Shown here: positions 6,394 through 14,954 of the stretch, one piece after another
Numbering within the stretch: the stretch's first letter is position 1
Layout of the letters: every line of letters begins with the position of its first letter
DNA from: Acidimicrobiaceae bacterium
Lineage (GTDB): Bacteria > Actinomycetota > Acidimicrobiia > Acidimicrobiales > Ilumatobacteraceae
Reading direction: 5' to 3'
NCBI GenBank assembly: GCA_006515795.1
Contig: VFMC01000036.1
Coordinates: 1-14,954, forward strand
DNA: 14,954 nucleotides
The notes under the pieces: generated by a model
Database searches by the model: none
What the model was told of the DNA's origin: nothing
The model's input: the letters and a program-made list of their open reading frames with translations, nothing else
Position numbers and translations under genes: made by a program

Positions 6394-7311
6394 TCAGCGC
6401 GGTTGCGGCCAACCCCCCGGCACTCCATCCATCCCCGAGTTCTGGCGCGCCTTCGCCAACAGCTCTTCCACGACCGGACCGAGCTTCGTCGGGTCTTCGA
6501 TCGGCGCAGTTCGTGGGCCGCGCACCCACCCCTCGGCGATCGCAAGGGTCTGACCACTGGCTTCGAACACCCGGCCGGTGACGCCCGCCGACTCGGCCGA
6601 CGCGAGCCAGGTGACGATCGGGGCGATCCAACGCGGCGATCGCATCTCGCGCTCCTCGTCGGTCTCCGGGGCCGGGCCGAGGCCCTCGGTCATGCGTGTC
6701 AGCGCGACCGGCGCCACGCAGTTCACCGTCACCCCATAGCGGCTCAGTTCGAGCGCGGCGATGTTGGAGAACGAGGCGATGCCGGCCTTCGCCGCGCCGT
6801 AGTTGGTCTGGCCGGGGTTTCCGTAGATGCCGCTAACCGAGGTGGTGTTGATGATCCGCCCATCTACGGGTCTGCCGGCCTTCGACTGCTCGCGCCAGTA
6901 CGCCGCGGCCCAGCGACTCGGCGCGAACGTGCCCTTGAGGTGAACGTTGATGACCGCGTCCCACTCCTCCTCGGTCATGTTCGCGAGCACGCGGTCACGC
7001 AAGATGCCGGCGTTGTTGACCACCGCGTGCAAGTCGCCGAAGGTCTCGATCGCGGTGTTGATGAGCCGTTGTGCACCTTCCCACGAGGAGACGCTGTCGC
7101 CGTTGGCGACCGCCTCGCCGCCCATGCCCTTGATCTCGGCCACGACCTGCTCGGCGGGGTTGAGGTCGTCGCCCGAACCATCGACGTTGCCACCGAGGTC
7201 GTTCACGACCACCTTGGCGCCGTGAGCAGCGAGGCTCAGCGCGTGTTCGCGGCCGATGCCGCGCCCGGCCCCGGTGACGATGGCCACGCGACCTTCACAC
7301 AACCTGCTCAT
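6394..7311 (-). CDS. Short-chain dehydrogenase of MFE-2/HSD17B4 type, probable (R)-3-hydroxyacyl-CoA dehydrogenase
   Basis: The 305 residues form a classical SDR. The cofactor motif TGAGRGIG is at 13-20. Asp38 in VNDLGG favours NAD. NNAG is at 99-102 and the catalytic triad is Ser158, Tyr171 and Lys175 (the SVSGIYGNPGQTNYGAAKAG region). VNDLGG, NNAGILRD, SGIYGNPGQTNY and the C-terminal GRVFEASG are shared with the dehydrogenase domain of eukaryotic multifunctional enzyme 2 rather than with plain FabG. Oxidation of (R)-3-hydroxyacyl-CoA is therefore the likely reaction, coupled to the nearby hydratase 2. ATG 7311 has GGGAG 6 nt upstream. A short tail after residue 265 replaces the MFE-2 linker. 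A steroid or other alcohol substrate remains possible. Confidence 0.9.
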   Translation of the reverse strand: MSRLCEGRVAIVTGAGRGIGREHALSLAAHGAKVVVNDLGGNVDGSGDDLNPAEQVVAEIKGMGGEAVANGDSVSSWEGAQRLINTAIETFGDLHAVVNNAGILRDRVLANMTEEEWDAVINVHLKGTFAPSRWAAAYWREQSKAGRPVDGRIINTTSVSGIYGNPGQTNYGAAKAGIASFSNIAALELSRYGVTVNCVAPVALTRMTEGLGPAPETDEEREMRSPRWIAPIVTWLASAESAGVTGRVFEASGQTLAIAEGWVRGPRTAPIEDPTKLGPVVEELLAKARQNSGMDGVPGGWPQPR

Positions 7312-7328
7312 CTGGATCTCCCTCGTTC

Positions 7329-7353
7329 GAATGCCGTCGTCGCCAGGGCATTC
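7329..7353. promoter_or_regulatory. Inverted repeat, candidate operator upstream of the SDR gene
   Basis: GAATGCC (7329-7335) and GGCATTC (7347-7353) form a perfect dyad with an 11-nt spacer, 17 nt upstream of the SDR start and just downstream of a candidate -10. The size suits a homodimeric repressor such as the TetR type, but no such regulator gene is in the window. It could also fold as a leader hairpin. Confidence 0.4.
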
Positions 7354-7373
7354 ACCCGGCAGCTGGACGGCTC

Positions 7374-7379
7374 ATCATA
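7374..7379 (-). promoter_or_regulatory. Candidate -10 element of the SDR gene
   Basis: TATGAT on the minus strand matches TATAAT at five of six positions. The transcript would start near 7367, about 56 nt before the SDR ATG, with the GAATGCC dyad in the leader. No clear -35 is seen. Confidence 0.4.
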
Positions 7380-7423
7380 AGGTTCGTGCTACGCATCGGT
7401 ACCAGTTGGCCGGTGCTCCCCCG

Positions 7424-7429
7424 TAGCCT
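7424..7429 (+). promoter_or_regulatory. Possible -10 box of the FAD reductase gene
   Basis: TAGCCT, identical to the box before proS, lies 9 nt before ATG 7439. This spacing is slightly longer than for the other candidates. An out-of-frame ATG at 7432 lies between the box and the start. Confidence 0.4.
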
Positions 7430-7438
7430 CGATGGCCG

Positions 7439-8659
7439 ATGAGTACGCCAGCGTCCACCGCCGACGTGGTCGTCGTCGGAGCCGGGCCCGCGGGCACGGC
7501 CGCGGCAACCACGCTTGCCCGTTGCGGGCGACGGGTGTTGGTGATCGACAAGGCCGAGTTCCCCCGCGACAAGTGTTGCGGCGACGGTCTCACCACGCTC
7601 GCGCTACGCGAGCTGGAAGCACTCGGCCTCGATCCGGTGGCGGTTCCCAACTGGCACACCGTGACCGACGCCTGGCTGCGGTCACCATCGGGTCGCGAGG
7701 TGTGCCTCCCACTGCCGAAGGGACAGGGGCTGTTCGCCGCCACGACGCCGCGCCGCGAGCTCGATGCGGCACTCGTCGATCTCGCCCGGCGTGCCGGCGC
7801 CGAGGTCGTCGAAGCACACCAGCTGCTCGGCATTCGCCAGAGGAGCGATCACGTCGACGTCGACGTCGACCACCTTGGCATCGTGCGCGCCCGTTTCGTG
7901 ATCGCCGCCGACGGCATGTGGTCGCCGACGCGCAAGCTCCTCGGGCTCGCCGAGACCGGCTACCTGGGCGAATGGCATGCGTTCCGGCAGTACGCCCGGG
8001 ACGTTACGGGTCCCGCCGCCGAGCGCCTCTACGTGTGGTTCGAGCCCGACCTGTTGCCGGGCTACATGTGGAGCTTTCCGCTGCCCGGCGGTCGGGTGAA
8101 CATCGGTTTCGGCGTCCGCCGCGACGGCACTCGACGAGTGCAGGACATGAAGGACCTGTGGACCGATCTCCTCGGCAGGCGCCATGTCGTGGAGGCGCTC
8201 GGCCCGGTCGTCGAGCTCGAGGACCGCCACACCGCGTGGCCGATCCCTGCGGCGATCAACCGCGCCGTGCTCACCCACGGGCGAACGCTATTCGTCGGTG
8301 ATGCGGCGCGAGCCACCGACACGATGACTGGCGAAGGCATCGGCCAGGCCGTGCTCACTGGACGGCTCGCGGCCGAGGCCGTACTGGCAACCGGAGCGAT
8401 GCAGCCCGACGCGGCTAGGTCCCACTACGAACGACGCGTTCGCCATCACCTGTTCGCCGACCACCTGATGTCGACGGTGCTCAGCCGCGCACTCGCGGAT
8501 CCGCGCAGTGCGCGAGGCGCGATCCGTCGCGTTGGCAGCAATGAGTGGACGCGCCGCAACTTCGGCCGATGGATGTTCGAAGACGAACCGCGGGCCGTGC
8601 TGCTCACGCCCCGGCGATGGCACCGAGCACTCCTCCACCGTCCCGGCCCGTACCGCTAG
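7439..8659 (+). CDS. FAD-dependent oxidoreductase, geranylgeranyl reductase/menaquinone reductase (MenJ-like) family
   Basis: The 406 residues belong to the group of flavoproteins that saturate isoprenoid double bonds. The FAD-binding GAGPAG is at 14-19, after a hydrophobic strand and with no signal peptide. The family CGDGLT motif is present as CCGDGLT (46-52). The second FAD motif reads VGDAARATDTMTGEGI (286-301), where relatives usually have VGDAAG..NPLTGEGI. LLPGYMWSFPLPGGRVNIG (205-223) matches the family's PGYGWIFP..VNIG core. Its C-terminus is basic (RRWHRALLHRPGPYR). A role in reducing the menaquinone side chain or an archaeal-like lipid is a family-level inference. No quinone biosynthesis genes adjoin it. 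There is no Shine-Dalgarno before ATG 7439, but a TANNNT box is present. It diverges from the SDR gene. Confidence 0.85.
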   Translation: MSTPASTADVVVVGAGPAGTAAATTLARCGRRVLVIDKAEFPRDKCCGDGLTTLALRELEALGLDPVAVPNWHTVTDAWLRSPSGREVCLPLPKGQGLFAATTPRRELDAALVDLARRAGAEVVEAHQLLGIRQRSDHVDVDVDHLGIVRARFVIAADGMWSPTRKLLGLAETGYLGEWHAFRQYARDVTGPAAERLYVWFEPDLLPGYMWSFPLPGGRVNIGFGVRRDGTRRVQDMKDLWTDLLGRRHVVEALGPVVELEDRHTAWPIPAAINRAVLTHGRTLFVGDAARATDTMTGEGIGQAVLTGRLAAEAVLATGAMQPDAARSHYERRVRHHLFADHLMSTVLSRALADPRSARGAIRRVGSNEWTRRNFGRWMFEDEPRAVLLTPRRWHRALLHRPGPYR

Positions 8660-8676
8660 CCGCACCGCTAGCCACC

Positions 8677-8778
8677 GTGAACGTGACCGGGTCATCCGGC
8701 CGCCGAGGCTCACGGACGTGAGGGTTCGTGAGCGTGACCGGGTCATCCGGCGGCCGAGGCTCACGGACGTGGGGGTTC
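8677..8778. repeat. 51-bp tandem repeat, two copies plus a decayed third
   Basis: Copy 1 (8677-8727) and copy 2 (8728-8778) differ at only a few positions, and a diverged third begins at 8779. Each unit contains CTCACGGACGTG, which with the following bases forms small dyads. GCTCACG (8708-8714) pairs with CGTGAGC (8727-8733), and CTCACG-GA-CGTGAG is a perfect palindrome in copy 1. It fills most of the 218-nt gap between the FAD reductase and the nitronate monooxygenase. I see no gene there. Just upstream, ACCGCTAGCC is repeated with a 12-bp period at 8652-8672. Confidence 0.8.
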
Positions 8779-8864
8779 GTGAGCGGCGACGGCCCGGGCG
8801 CGGCGTGGGGCTCACGGATCACCTGACCGCGGGTTCGCCTCGGAGCGGCGGCGGGGTGGGTGGC

Positions 8865-8870
8865 TACGGT
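8865..8870 (+). promoter_or_regulatory. Probable leaderless -10 box of the nitronate monooxygenase gene
   Basis: TACGGT lies 7 nt before ATG 8878, in a region without a Shine-Dalgarno. The identical hexamer precedes the next gene. The spacing fits a transcript beginning at the start codon. Confidence 0.55.
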
Positions 8871-8877
8871 TCGTTCC

Positions 8878-9872
8878 ATGCGCACACGACTCACCGAGAT
8901 GCTCAACATCGACCACCCGATCATGCTCGCCGGAATGGGCGGCGTGAGCTACCACCACCTGGTCGCGGCCGTCAGCGAGGCCGGGGGCATCGGCACCCTG
9001 GGCGCGTCGACGATGAGCGCCGAGGAGCTCCCCGTCGAGATGGCCAAGGTGCGCGCCGAAACCGCGAAGCCGTTCGGGGTCGACTTGCTAACGGCCCTGC
9101 CCGGCCAGGTGGAGCGTGGCATCCAGAGCGTTATCGACGGTGGCGCCAGCATCTTCGTCGCCGGCCTCGGCGTGCCCCGCGAGGTGGTCGAGCTCCTGCA
9201 CGCCCACAACATCTTGGTCGGCAGCATGTGCGGCAAAGTGCGCCACGCCGTGAGCGCTGTCGCCAGCGGCGTCGACTTCGTGGTCGCCCAGGGCACCGAG
9301 GGCGGCGGACACACCGGCACCGTCGCCACCATCGCCCTCGTGCCCCAGGTGGTCGACGCCGTCGGCGAGCGTGTGCCGGTCGTCGCCGCCGGTGGGCTGT
9401 TCGACGGACGCGGTCTGGCGGCGTCGCTGGCGCTCGGCGCCGACGGGGTGTGGATCGGCACCAGGTTCATCGCCACGCCCGAGGCGCGGGCGGTCAACGG
9501 CTACAAGGAGGCGCTCCTGGCCACGGCCGAGGATGGCACCGTGGTATCGCGATCGTTCACGGGGAAGACCTGCCGGGTGGTCCGCAACGATTGGACGAAC
9601 CACTTCGAGCAGCATCCGGAAGAGCTGCAACCGTTCCCGGCTCAGGCCGCGGCCTCTGCCCGCGCCGGCGTGAACCACCTCGGCTTCCCGAGCGGAACCG
9701 AGGTTGACGTGTCGAGGGAGTTCATGCCCTGTGGGCAGGGCGTCGGTGCGTTCGACACCCTCGTGCCCGCCGCCGAGCTGGTACGCCAGATGCTCGCCGA
9801 GGCGGAGCGAACCATCGACCGGCTCGCATCGCTCCCGTCGCGTCGATCCGGCGCTGAGGGTACGGTGCGCCC

Positions 9873-9876
<4 letters not shown>
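8878..9876 (+). CDS. Nitronate monooxygenase / 2-nitropropane dioxygenase family FMN enzyme
   Basis: The 332 residues form a TIM-barrel FMN protein. Enzymes of this family oxidise alkyl nitronates, and others in it are enoyl reductases or unknown. GGIGTLGAS (37-45) and AGMGG (18-22) are N-terminal FMN contacts. The signature QGTEGGGHTG (138-147) carries the expected His145. VAAGG (169-173) and GTRF (194-197) bind the FMN phosphate. The chosen start is ATG 8878; a GTG at 8860 is in frame but is probably upstream of transcription. The stop overlaps the GTG start of the M20 gene as GTGA, so the two may be co-expressed. The true substrate is not deducible, because many actinobacterial homologues act in acyl-CoA metabolism or are uncharacterised. 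Confidence 0.87.
9861..9866 (+). promoter_or_regulatory. Possible internal -10 box for the M20 fusion gene
   Basis: TACGGT lies within the last codons of the preceding gene, 6 nt before GTG 9873. It repeats the hexamer found before that preceding gene, so the M20 gene may also have its own leaderless transcript. Confidence 0.4.
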
Positions 9877-11654
<1,778 letters not shown>

Positions 11655-11675
11655 CCGGCGCAACGACCGACGGCG

Positions 11676-12812
11676 TCAGCTCGCGTCGATCACCGACGTC
11701 ACCGCCGCGACCAGTCGCTGGGCGCGCGAGTCGCCGGCCAGGTTCGATGCCATCGTGTTCATCACGGCGACCGACCCTCCGGCACCAGGATGGCCGAACG
11801 AACCGGGCCCCGCATAGGCCGTGAACGGTCCGTGGGTCATGAACCCCATCCCGAACGTGGTCGGCATGATCAGGCAGAGGTCGCCCTCCCCCGCCGGTGT
11901 CACGGTGGTTCGGGCAAGGTCACGCACGGGTTGATCGAGCAGCTGCACGCCGTCGATCGGGCCGATGGTGGCGGCGTACATCTTGGCGAGTGATGCGGCG
12001 TTGGAGATGCCGTTGGCAGCAGGGATCTCGGCGGCGTGCACGTCGCGCCGGTTGAACAGGCCGTCGCCGACGAACGCGCCGTTCAACCCGAGGGCTCGAC
12101 CGGCGCGACTGCCCGGGCCGAGGAACACCTCGAGCATCGCCTTCAACGCGGGATCGGCGCCGTCGGTGGCGATCAGTTCGCCGATCACCGGCGAGACGCG
12201 ATGCTCCTCGGCATCTGGAAGACCGATCCAGAGATCGACACCGAGCGGGCCGGCGATCTCCTCGGCGACGAACCGCCCAACCGACCGCCCATCGACACGC
12301 CGGATCAGCTCACCGGCGAGCCACCCGAAGCTGATCGCGTGATAGCCGTGGCCGGAACCGATCGGCCAGTCGGGTCGAGTATCGGCGAGGCGAGCGACGA
12401 TCGTCTCCCAGTGCAATGCCTCCTCCAGCGTCAGCGCAGCGTCGGGGGAGATGAGGCCGCACTGGTGACTCAGCAGTTGAGCAACGGTGGCGTCGCCCTT
12501 CCCTTGGGCAGCGAACTCCGGCCAGTAGTGCGCCACGGCTTCGGAGTAGTCGAGCCGGCCGCGCTGCACGAGCATCGCCACCGCGATCGCGGTGACGCCT
12601 TTGGTGGTGGAGAACACGAGCTGCAACGTTCGGTCGTCGTAGGGACGATCGGAGAAGCCGCCGTGGAGATCGACGACCTTGCGACCACGGTGGTAGACCG
12701 CCACCGAAGCGCCGGTGTCCTCCCCCGTGGCGAAGTTCCGGCGGAACGCCTCGGCCACCGCCTCCCAGCCCGCCTCGACGCTGCCCCCGAACGGAACCTC
12801 TCGTGTGGTCAT
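11676..12812 (-). CDS. Serine hydrolase of the beta-lactamase/EstB (class C-like) family
   Basis: The 378 residues form a cytoplasmic-looking (no signal peptide) penicillin-binding-protein-like esterase. The SxxK motif is FSTTKG (Ser68, Lys71). The YxN-equivalent tyrosine lies in GYHAISFGW (Tyr157), and GHPGAGGS (340-347) replaces KTG. Related mycobacterial proteins (LipL, LipD) are esterases with beta-lactamase folds; the substrate here is unknown. ATG 12812 gives MTTREVPFGG. Upstream, TACGTT is 7 nt away and there is no Shine-Dalgarno. Oddly, GHPGAGGSVAVMNTMASNL lacks the stretch of about 12-13 residues (GFADPE..GFGY type) that normally links the glycine-rich motif to VMN. This suggests an in-frame deletion. 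The gene diverges from the adenylate cyclase and converges with the M20 gene, 21 nt away. Confidence 0.87.
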   Translation of the reverse strand: MTTREVPFGGSVEAGWEAVAEAFRRNFATGEDTGASVAVYHRGRKVVDLHGGFSDRPYDDRTLQLVFSTTKGVTAIAVAMLVQRGRLDYSEAVAHYWPEFAAQGKGDATVAQLLSHQCGLISPDAALTLEEALHWETIVARLADTRPDWPIGSGHGYHAISFGWLAGELIRRVDGRSVGRFVAEEIAGPLGVDLWIGLPDAEEHRVSPVIGELIATDGADPALKAMLEVFLGPGSRAGRALGLNGAFVGDGLFNRRDVHAAEIPAANGISNAASLAKMYAATIGPIDGVQLLDQPVRDLARTTVTPAGEGDLCLIMPTTFGMGFMTHGPFTAYAGPGSFGHPGAGGSVAVMNTMASNLAGDSRAQRLVAAVTSVIDAS

Positions 12813-12819
12813 GCGAGTG

Positions 12820-12825
12820 AACGTA
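12820..12825 (-). promoter_or_regulatory. Probable leaderless -10 box of the serine hydrolase gene
   Basis: TACGTT on the minus strand lies 7 nt before ATG 12812, in a 92-nt divergent intergenic region. This is the only minus-strand example of the pattern in the window. Confidence 0.5.
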
Positions 12826-12892
12826 GTCGGCGGTCGCGAAGGTGCCCGAGATGGAGGAGGTCGGCTCGCGGCACACGCGGCGAACAACGCGA

Positions 12893-12898
12893 TACCGT
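12893..12898 (+). promoter_or_regulatory. Probable leaderless -10 box of the adenylate cyclase gene
   Basis: TACCGT lies 6 nt before ATG 12905 with no Shine-Dalgarno. It faces away from the matching box of the serine hydrolase gene about 68 bp to the left. Confidence 0.5.
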
Positions 12899-12904
12899 CA
12901 CCGG

Positions 12905-14047
12905 ATGCGCTCCACGCCGCAAGACGACGAGTGGCTGGCCGCCGGCTTGTTGGACGCCGGCTTGTTGGACGCCGACGACGAGCAGATCGCCGAGCGACGC
13001 GCTTTGCTCGCCTGGCTCACGGCTCGTGGCATCTCGACCGAGCAGATGACCGCGGCCGCGAGTCGCGGCGAGCTCACCGCACTCGCCGGTGACCTCGCGT
13101 TGCGACCCGGCCAGCGCATCGCCCTTTCCGAAATCGCGCAGCGTACGGGCACATCGCTCGAACTGGCCGACGAGCTCCGCAGGGCGAGCGGTCTGCCACC
13201 GGACGGCTCGAACCTGTCGTCGGGGTACTCGGTCGACGACATCGAGATGTTCACCACCTTCGACTTGGCCGCGTCGATGTTCAGTCGACGCGAGCTGCTG
13301 CACTTCACTCGCGTGATGGGCAGTTCGCTGCGCAGGATCGCCGAGGCGGCAGGTGAGATGTTCCTGATCGACGTGGAGGCCCCGCTCATCGACGAAGGTC
13401 GTCACGCCCCCGAGTTGGAGCTAGCGGAGAGGAACCTCGCGGCGATGCAGTTGACGCACGGCGCCTCCTCGGTGTTCGAGCCCCTGTTCCGCCTTCATCT
13501 CGAGCTGGCCGCGCGGGCTACCAGAGTGGCCCGCGGAAGGAGCGACGACTATGCAACCGTCTCGCTCGCGGTCGGCTTCGTCGATCTGAGCGAGTTCACG
13601 AGCCGGGCCGGCAAGATGTCGCCGGAGTCGCTGCTGTCGATGGTGCTCGAGTTCGAGACCGCGGCCTACGACCTGGTGGCCGACAACGGCGGCAGACTCG
13701 TCAAGCTGATCGGCGATGAGGTGATGTTCACCACAGTGGCGGCCGAGCAGGCATGCGACATCGCGACGCAGTTGGTGGCCAGGTTCTTCCACGAATCGAC
13801 GTCCGCCGCTCGCGGTGGCCTGGCTTTCGGATCAGTGGTTGCGCACGGCGGCGACGTCTACGGCGAGACGGTGAACCTCGCGTCGCGAATCGCCGACCTC
13901 GCCGTGCCGGGGGAAGTGCTGATCGACTCCGGAGTCGCCGCACATCTGGCCGCTGACCGGGTTCTCCCTGCCGGGCGACGACAGCTCAAGGGGTTCGACA
14001 GACCTGTCGAGCTGTGGTCGCTCGCCGACGTCGGCCAGCCCGGCTGA
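12905..14047 (+). CDS. Class III adenylate cyclase with Rv1264-like N-terminal regulatory domain
   Basis: The 380-residue cytosolic enzyme makes cAMP from ATP. Residues 1 to about 205 are helical and resemble the autoinhibitory, pH-sensing domain of Mycobacterium Rv1264, including DDIEMFTTFDLAASMFSRRE (111-130). A cyclase domain follows (about 217-375) with all key residues. The metal ligands are Asp227 (VGFVDLSEFT) and Asp271 (LIGDEVMF). Lys267 and Asp317 (GGDVYGE) specify adenine. Asn324 and Arg328 (VNLASR) stabilise the transition state. It should therefore be active as a homodimer. There are no membrane segments. ATG 12905 is chosen because it begins a conserved-length protein and follows TACCGT by 6 nt; an upstream ATG at 12842 lies in the promoter region. 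A GGGG/CCCC-rich stretch follows the stop, without a clear terminator. Confidence 0.93.
   Translation: MRSTPQDDEWLAAGLLDAGLLDADDEQIAERRALLAWLTARGISTEQMTAAASRGELTALAGDLALRPGQRIALSEIAQRTGTSLELADELRRASGLPPDGSNLSSGYSVDDIEMFTTFDLAASMFSRRELLHFTRVMGSSLRRIAEAAGEMFLIDVEAPLIDEGRHAPELELAERNLAAMQLTHGASSVFEPLFRLHLELAARATRVARGRSDDYATVSLAVGFVDLSEFTSRAGKMSPESLLSMVLEFETAAYDLVADNGGRLVKLIGDEVMFTTVAAEQACDIATQLVARFFHESTSAARGGLAFGSVVAHGGDVYGETVNLASRIADLAVPGEVLIDSGVAAHLAADRVLPAGRRQLKGFDRPVELWSLADVGQPG
12941..12970 (+). repeat. 15-bp tandem duplication at the cyclase N-terminus
   Basis: gccggcttgttggac occurs twice in a row and encodes AGLLD-AGLLD in the first helix of the cyclase regulatory domain (residues 13-22). 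The copies are identical at the nucleotide level, consistent with a recent duplication. Confidence 0.85.
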
Positions 14048-14087
14048 CAGAGAGAAGGGGTTCGCCGCCCGGGCCCCGCGCGCGCCG

Positions 14088-14954
14088 TCAGGCGTTGTCG
14101 ACGAGCTCGCGAAGGATCTCGATCGTCCGCACCGGGTCGGGCCCGACCGGATTGACCGAGAGCACCGTCACACCGGCCTCCTTGAAGGCCCCGATCCGTT
14201 CCTTCACGTAGCCCTTCGGACCGACGAGGTTGGACAGCTCGAGCCACTCACCGGGCAGCGCCGCGGCCGCCTCGTCCTTCTTGCCATCGAGGTAGAGGTC
14301 CTGCACCTCGATGGCCTCGCGCTCGTATCCGTAGGCGCGGGCGATGTCGTTGTAGAAGTTCTTGCCGCGAGCCCCCATGCCGCCTACGTACAGCGCCATG
14401 TGCGGCCGGCCGTAGTCGAGGACCTGCTTCTGCGCGTCTCCAACCAGGCTGTCGTCGATGGCGAGCATGCCGCCGGCCGATATGTCGAGCCGCTTGCGGC
14501 TCGGATCGCGCTTGGCGAGACCGGCCTTCAGCTGTGGGCCCCAGACGTTGTGGTACTTCTCGGGAACGAACATGATCGGCAGCCAACCGTCGGCCATCTC
14601 GGCGGTCGCCTCGACGCTCTTGTCCATCAGGCTCGCCCACCAGATCGGGATGTCGGAACGCACCGGATGGTTGATGATCTTCAGCGGCTTGCCGAGACCG
14701 GTGCCCTGCCCGGCCGGCAACGGCGCCTGGAAGGTCTTCCCCTGGTAGTCGAACTTCTCCTCGCGCTTCCAGATCATCCGACAGGCCTCGATGTACTCCT
14801 TGGTGCGCTGCATCGGCTTCTCGTACGGCACGCCGTGGAAGCCCTCGATCACCTGCGGGCCACTGGCACCGAGTCCGAGGATGAACCGGCCGTCGCTCAC
14901 GTAGTCGCAGCCTGCCGCGGTCATCGCCATCAGCGCAGCCGTGCGCGAGTAGAC
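14088..14954 (-). CDS. Luciferase-like (LLM) oxidoreductase, probably F420-dependent (partial, N-terminus beyond right edge)
   Basis: The frame is open to the window edge and shows 288 residues of a bacterial-luciferase-like TIM barrel. It enters at VYSRTAALMAMTAAGCDYVS and continues with DGRFILGLGASGPQVIEGFHG-type sequence, characteristic of F420-dependent LLM-class oxidoreductases in actinobacteria. IPIWWASLMDKSVEATAEMA, ADGWLPIMF and the C-terminal EAGVTVLSVNPVGPD are also typical. About 50-60 N-terminal residues, including the first strand, are missing beyond the edge, so internal ATG 14930 is not the start. Substrate and cofactor are inferred from the family only; FMN is the alternative cofactor. 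It converges with the adenylate cyclase gene, 40 nt between stops. Confidence 0.9.
   Translation of the reverse strand, partial: VYSRTAALMAMTAAGCDYVSDGRFILGLGASGPQVIEGFHGVPYEKPMQRTKEYIEACRMIWKREEKFDYQGKTFQAPLPAGQGTGLGKPLKIINHPVRSDIPIWWASLMDKSVEATAEMADGWLPIMFVPEKYHNVWGPQLKAGLAKRDPSRKRLDISAGGMLAIDDSLVGDAQKQVLDYGRPHMALYVGGMGARGKNFYNDIARAYGYEREAIEVQDLYLDGKKDEAAAALPGEWLELSNLVGPKGYVKERIGAFKEAGVTVLSVNPVGPDPVRTIEILRELVDNA

Noticed and set aside
7855..7873. Hexamer repeat of gtcgac as a regulatory element
   Set aside because: It lies inside the FAD reductase and simply encodes alternating Val-Asp. Such runs are expected in GC-rich codon usage.
8677..8820. CRISPR array
   Set aside because: Only two full units that abut without spacers, and no cas genes in the window.
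8604..8924. Small minus-strand protein made of 17-residue repeats
   Set aside because: It arises because the 51-bp tandem repeat is a multiple of three. It overlaps the end of the FAD reductase and the start of the nitronate monooxygenase, and has no start signal.

Overview
This window is high-GC, gene-dense bacterial DNA with very short intergenic gaps. The gene content points to an actinobacterium, and most plausibly to an Acidimicrobiia/Ilumatobacter-like lineage. The evidence is an actinobacterial-style rimP-nusA-ylxR-infB cluster, a Rv1264-type adenylate cyclase, a luciferase-like (probably F420-dependent) oxidoreductase, a geranylgeranyl-reductase-family flavoprotein, and apparently leaderless genes with a TANNNT box just before the start codon. 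The class assignment is an inference. No rRNA, tRNA, CRISPR array, insertion sequence or phage gene was seen.

Layout. Positions 1-2834 (minus strand) hold the translation/transcription operon rimP-nusA-ylxR-infB. The genes overlap or nearly touch, and infB runs off the left edge. A leader of about 110 nt with a strong 10-bp hairpin precedes rimP. Divergent from it, proS (3002-4765, plus) encodes prolyl-tRNA synthetase with an editing domain. Positions 4783-7311 hold a minus-strand MFE-2-type enoyl-CoA hydratase 2, a plus-strand 185-residue unknown protein with clustered cysteines, and a minus-strand MFE-2-type short-chain dehydrogenase. The hydratase and dehydrogenase would catalyse two consecutive steps of (R)-specific beta-oxidation. 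Positions 7439-8659 (plus) encode an FAD-dependent reductase of the geranylgeranyl/menaquinone reductase family. A 218-nt gap follows, with a 51-bp tandem repeat.

Positions 8878-11654 (plus) hold a nitronate-monooxygenase-family enzyme that overlaps, by GTGA, an M20 metallopeptidase fused to a C-terminal MmcQ/YjbR-like domain. Positions 11676-12812 (minus) encode a beta-lactamase-fold serine hydrolase that seems to lack a short segment near its C-terminus. Divergent from it, 12905-14047 (plus) encodes a class III adenylate cyclase with an Rv1264-like N-terminal regulatory domain. A luciferase-like oxidoreductase (minus, from 14088) runs off the right edge.

Two styles of gene start can be seen. 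rimP, the hydratase and the SDR have Shine-Dalgarno sequences. proS, the FAD reductase, the nitronate monooxygenase, the M20 fusion, the serine hydrolase and the cyclase have no convincing Shine-Dalgarno but carry TANNNT 6-9 nt before the start codon. No dedicated defence, secretion or biosynthetic system was found. The best leads are the rimP leader hairpin, the leaderless pattern, the M20-YjbR fusion, the shortened hydrolase and the cysteine-rich unknown protein.
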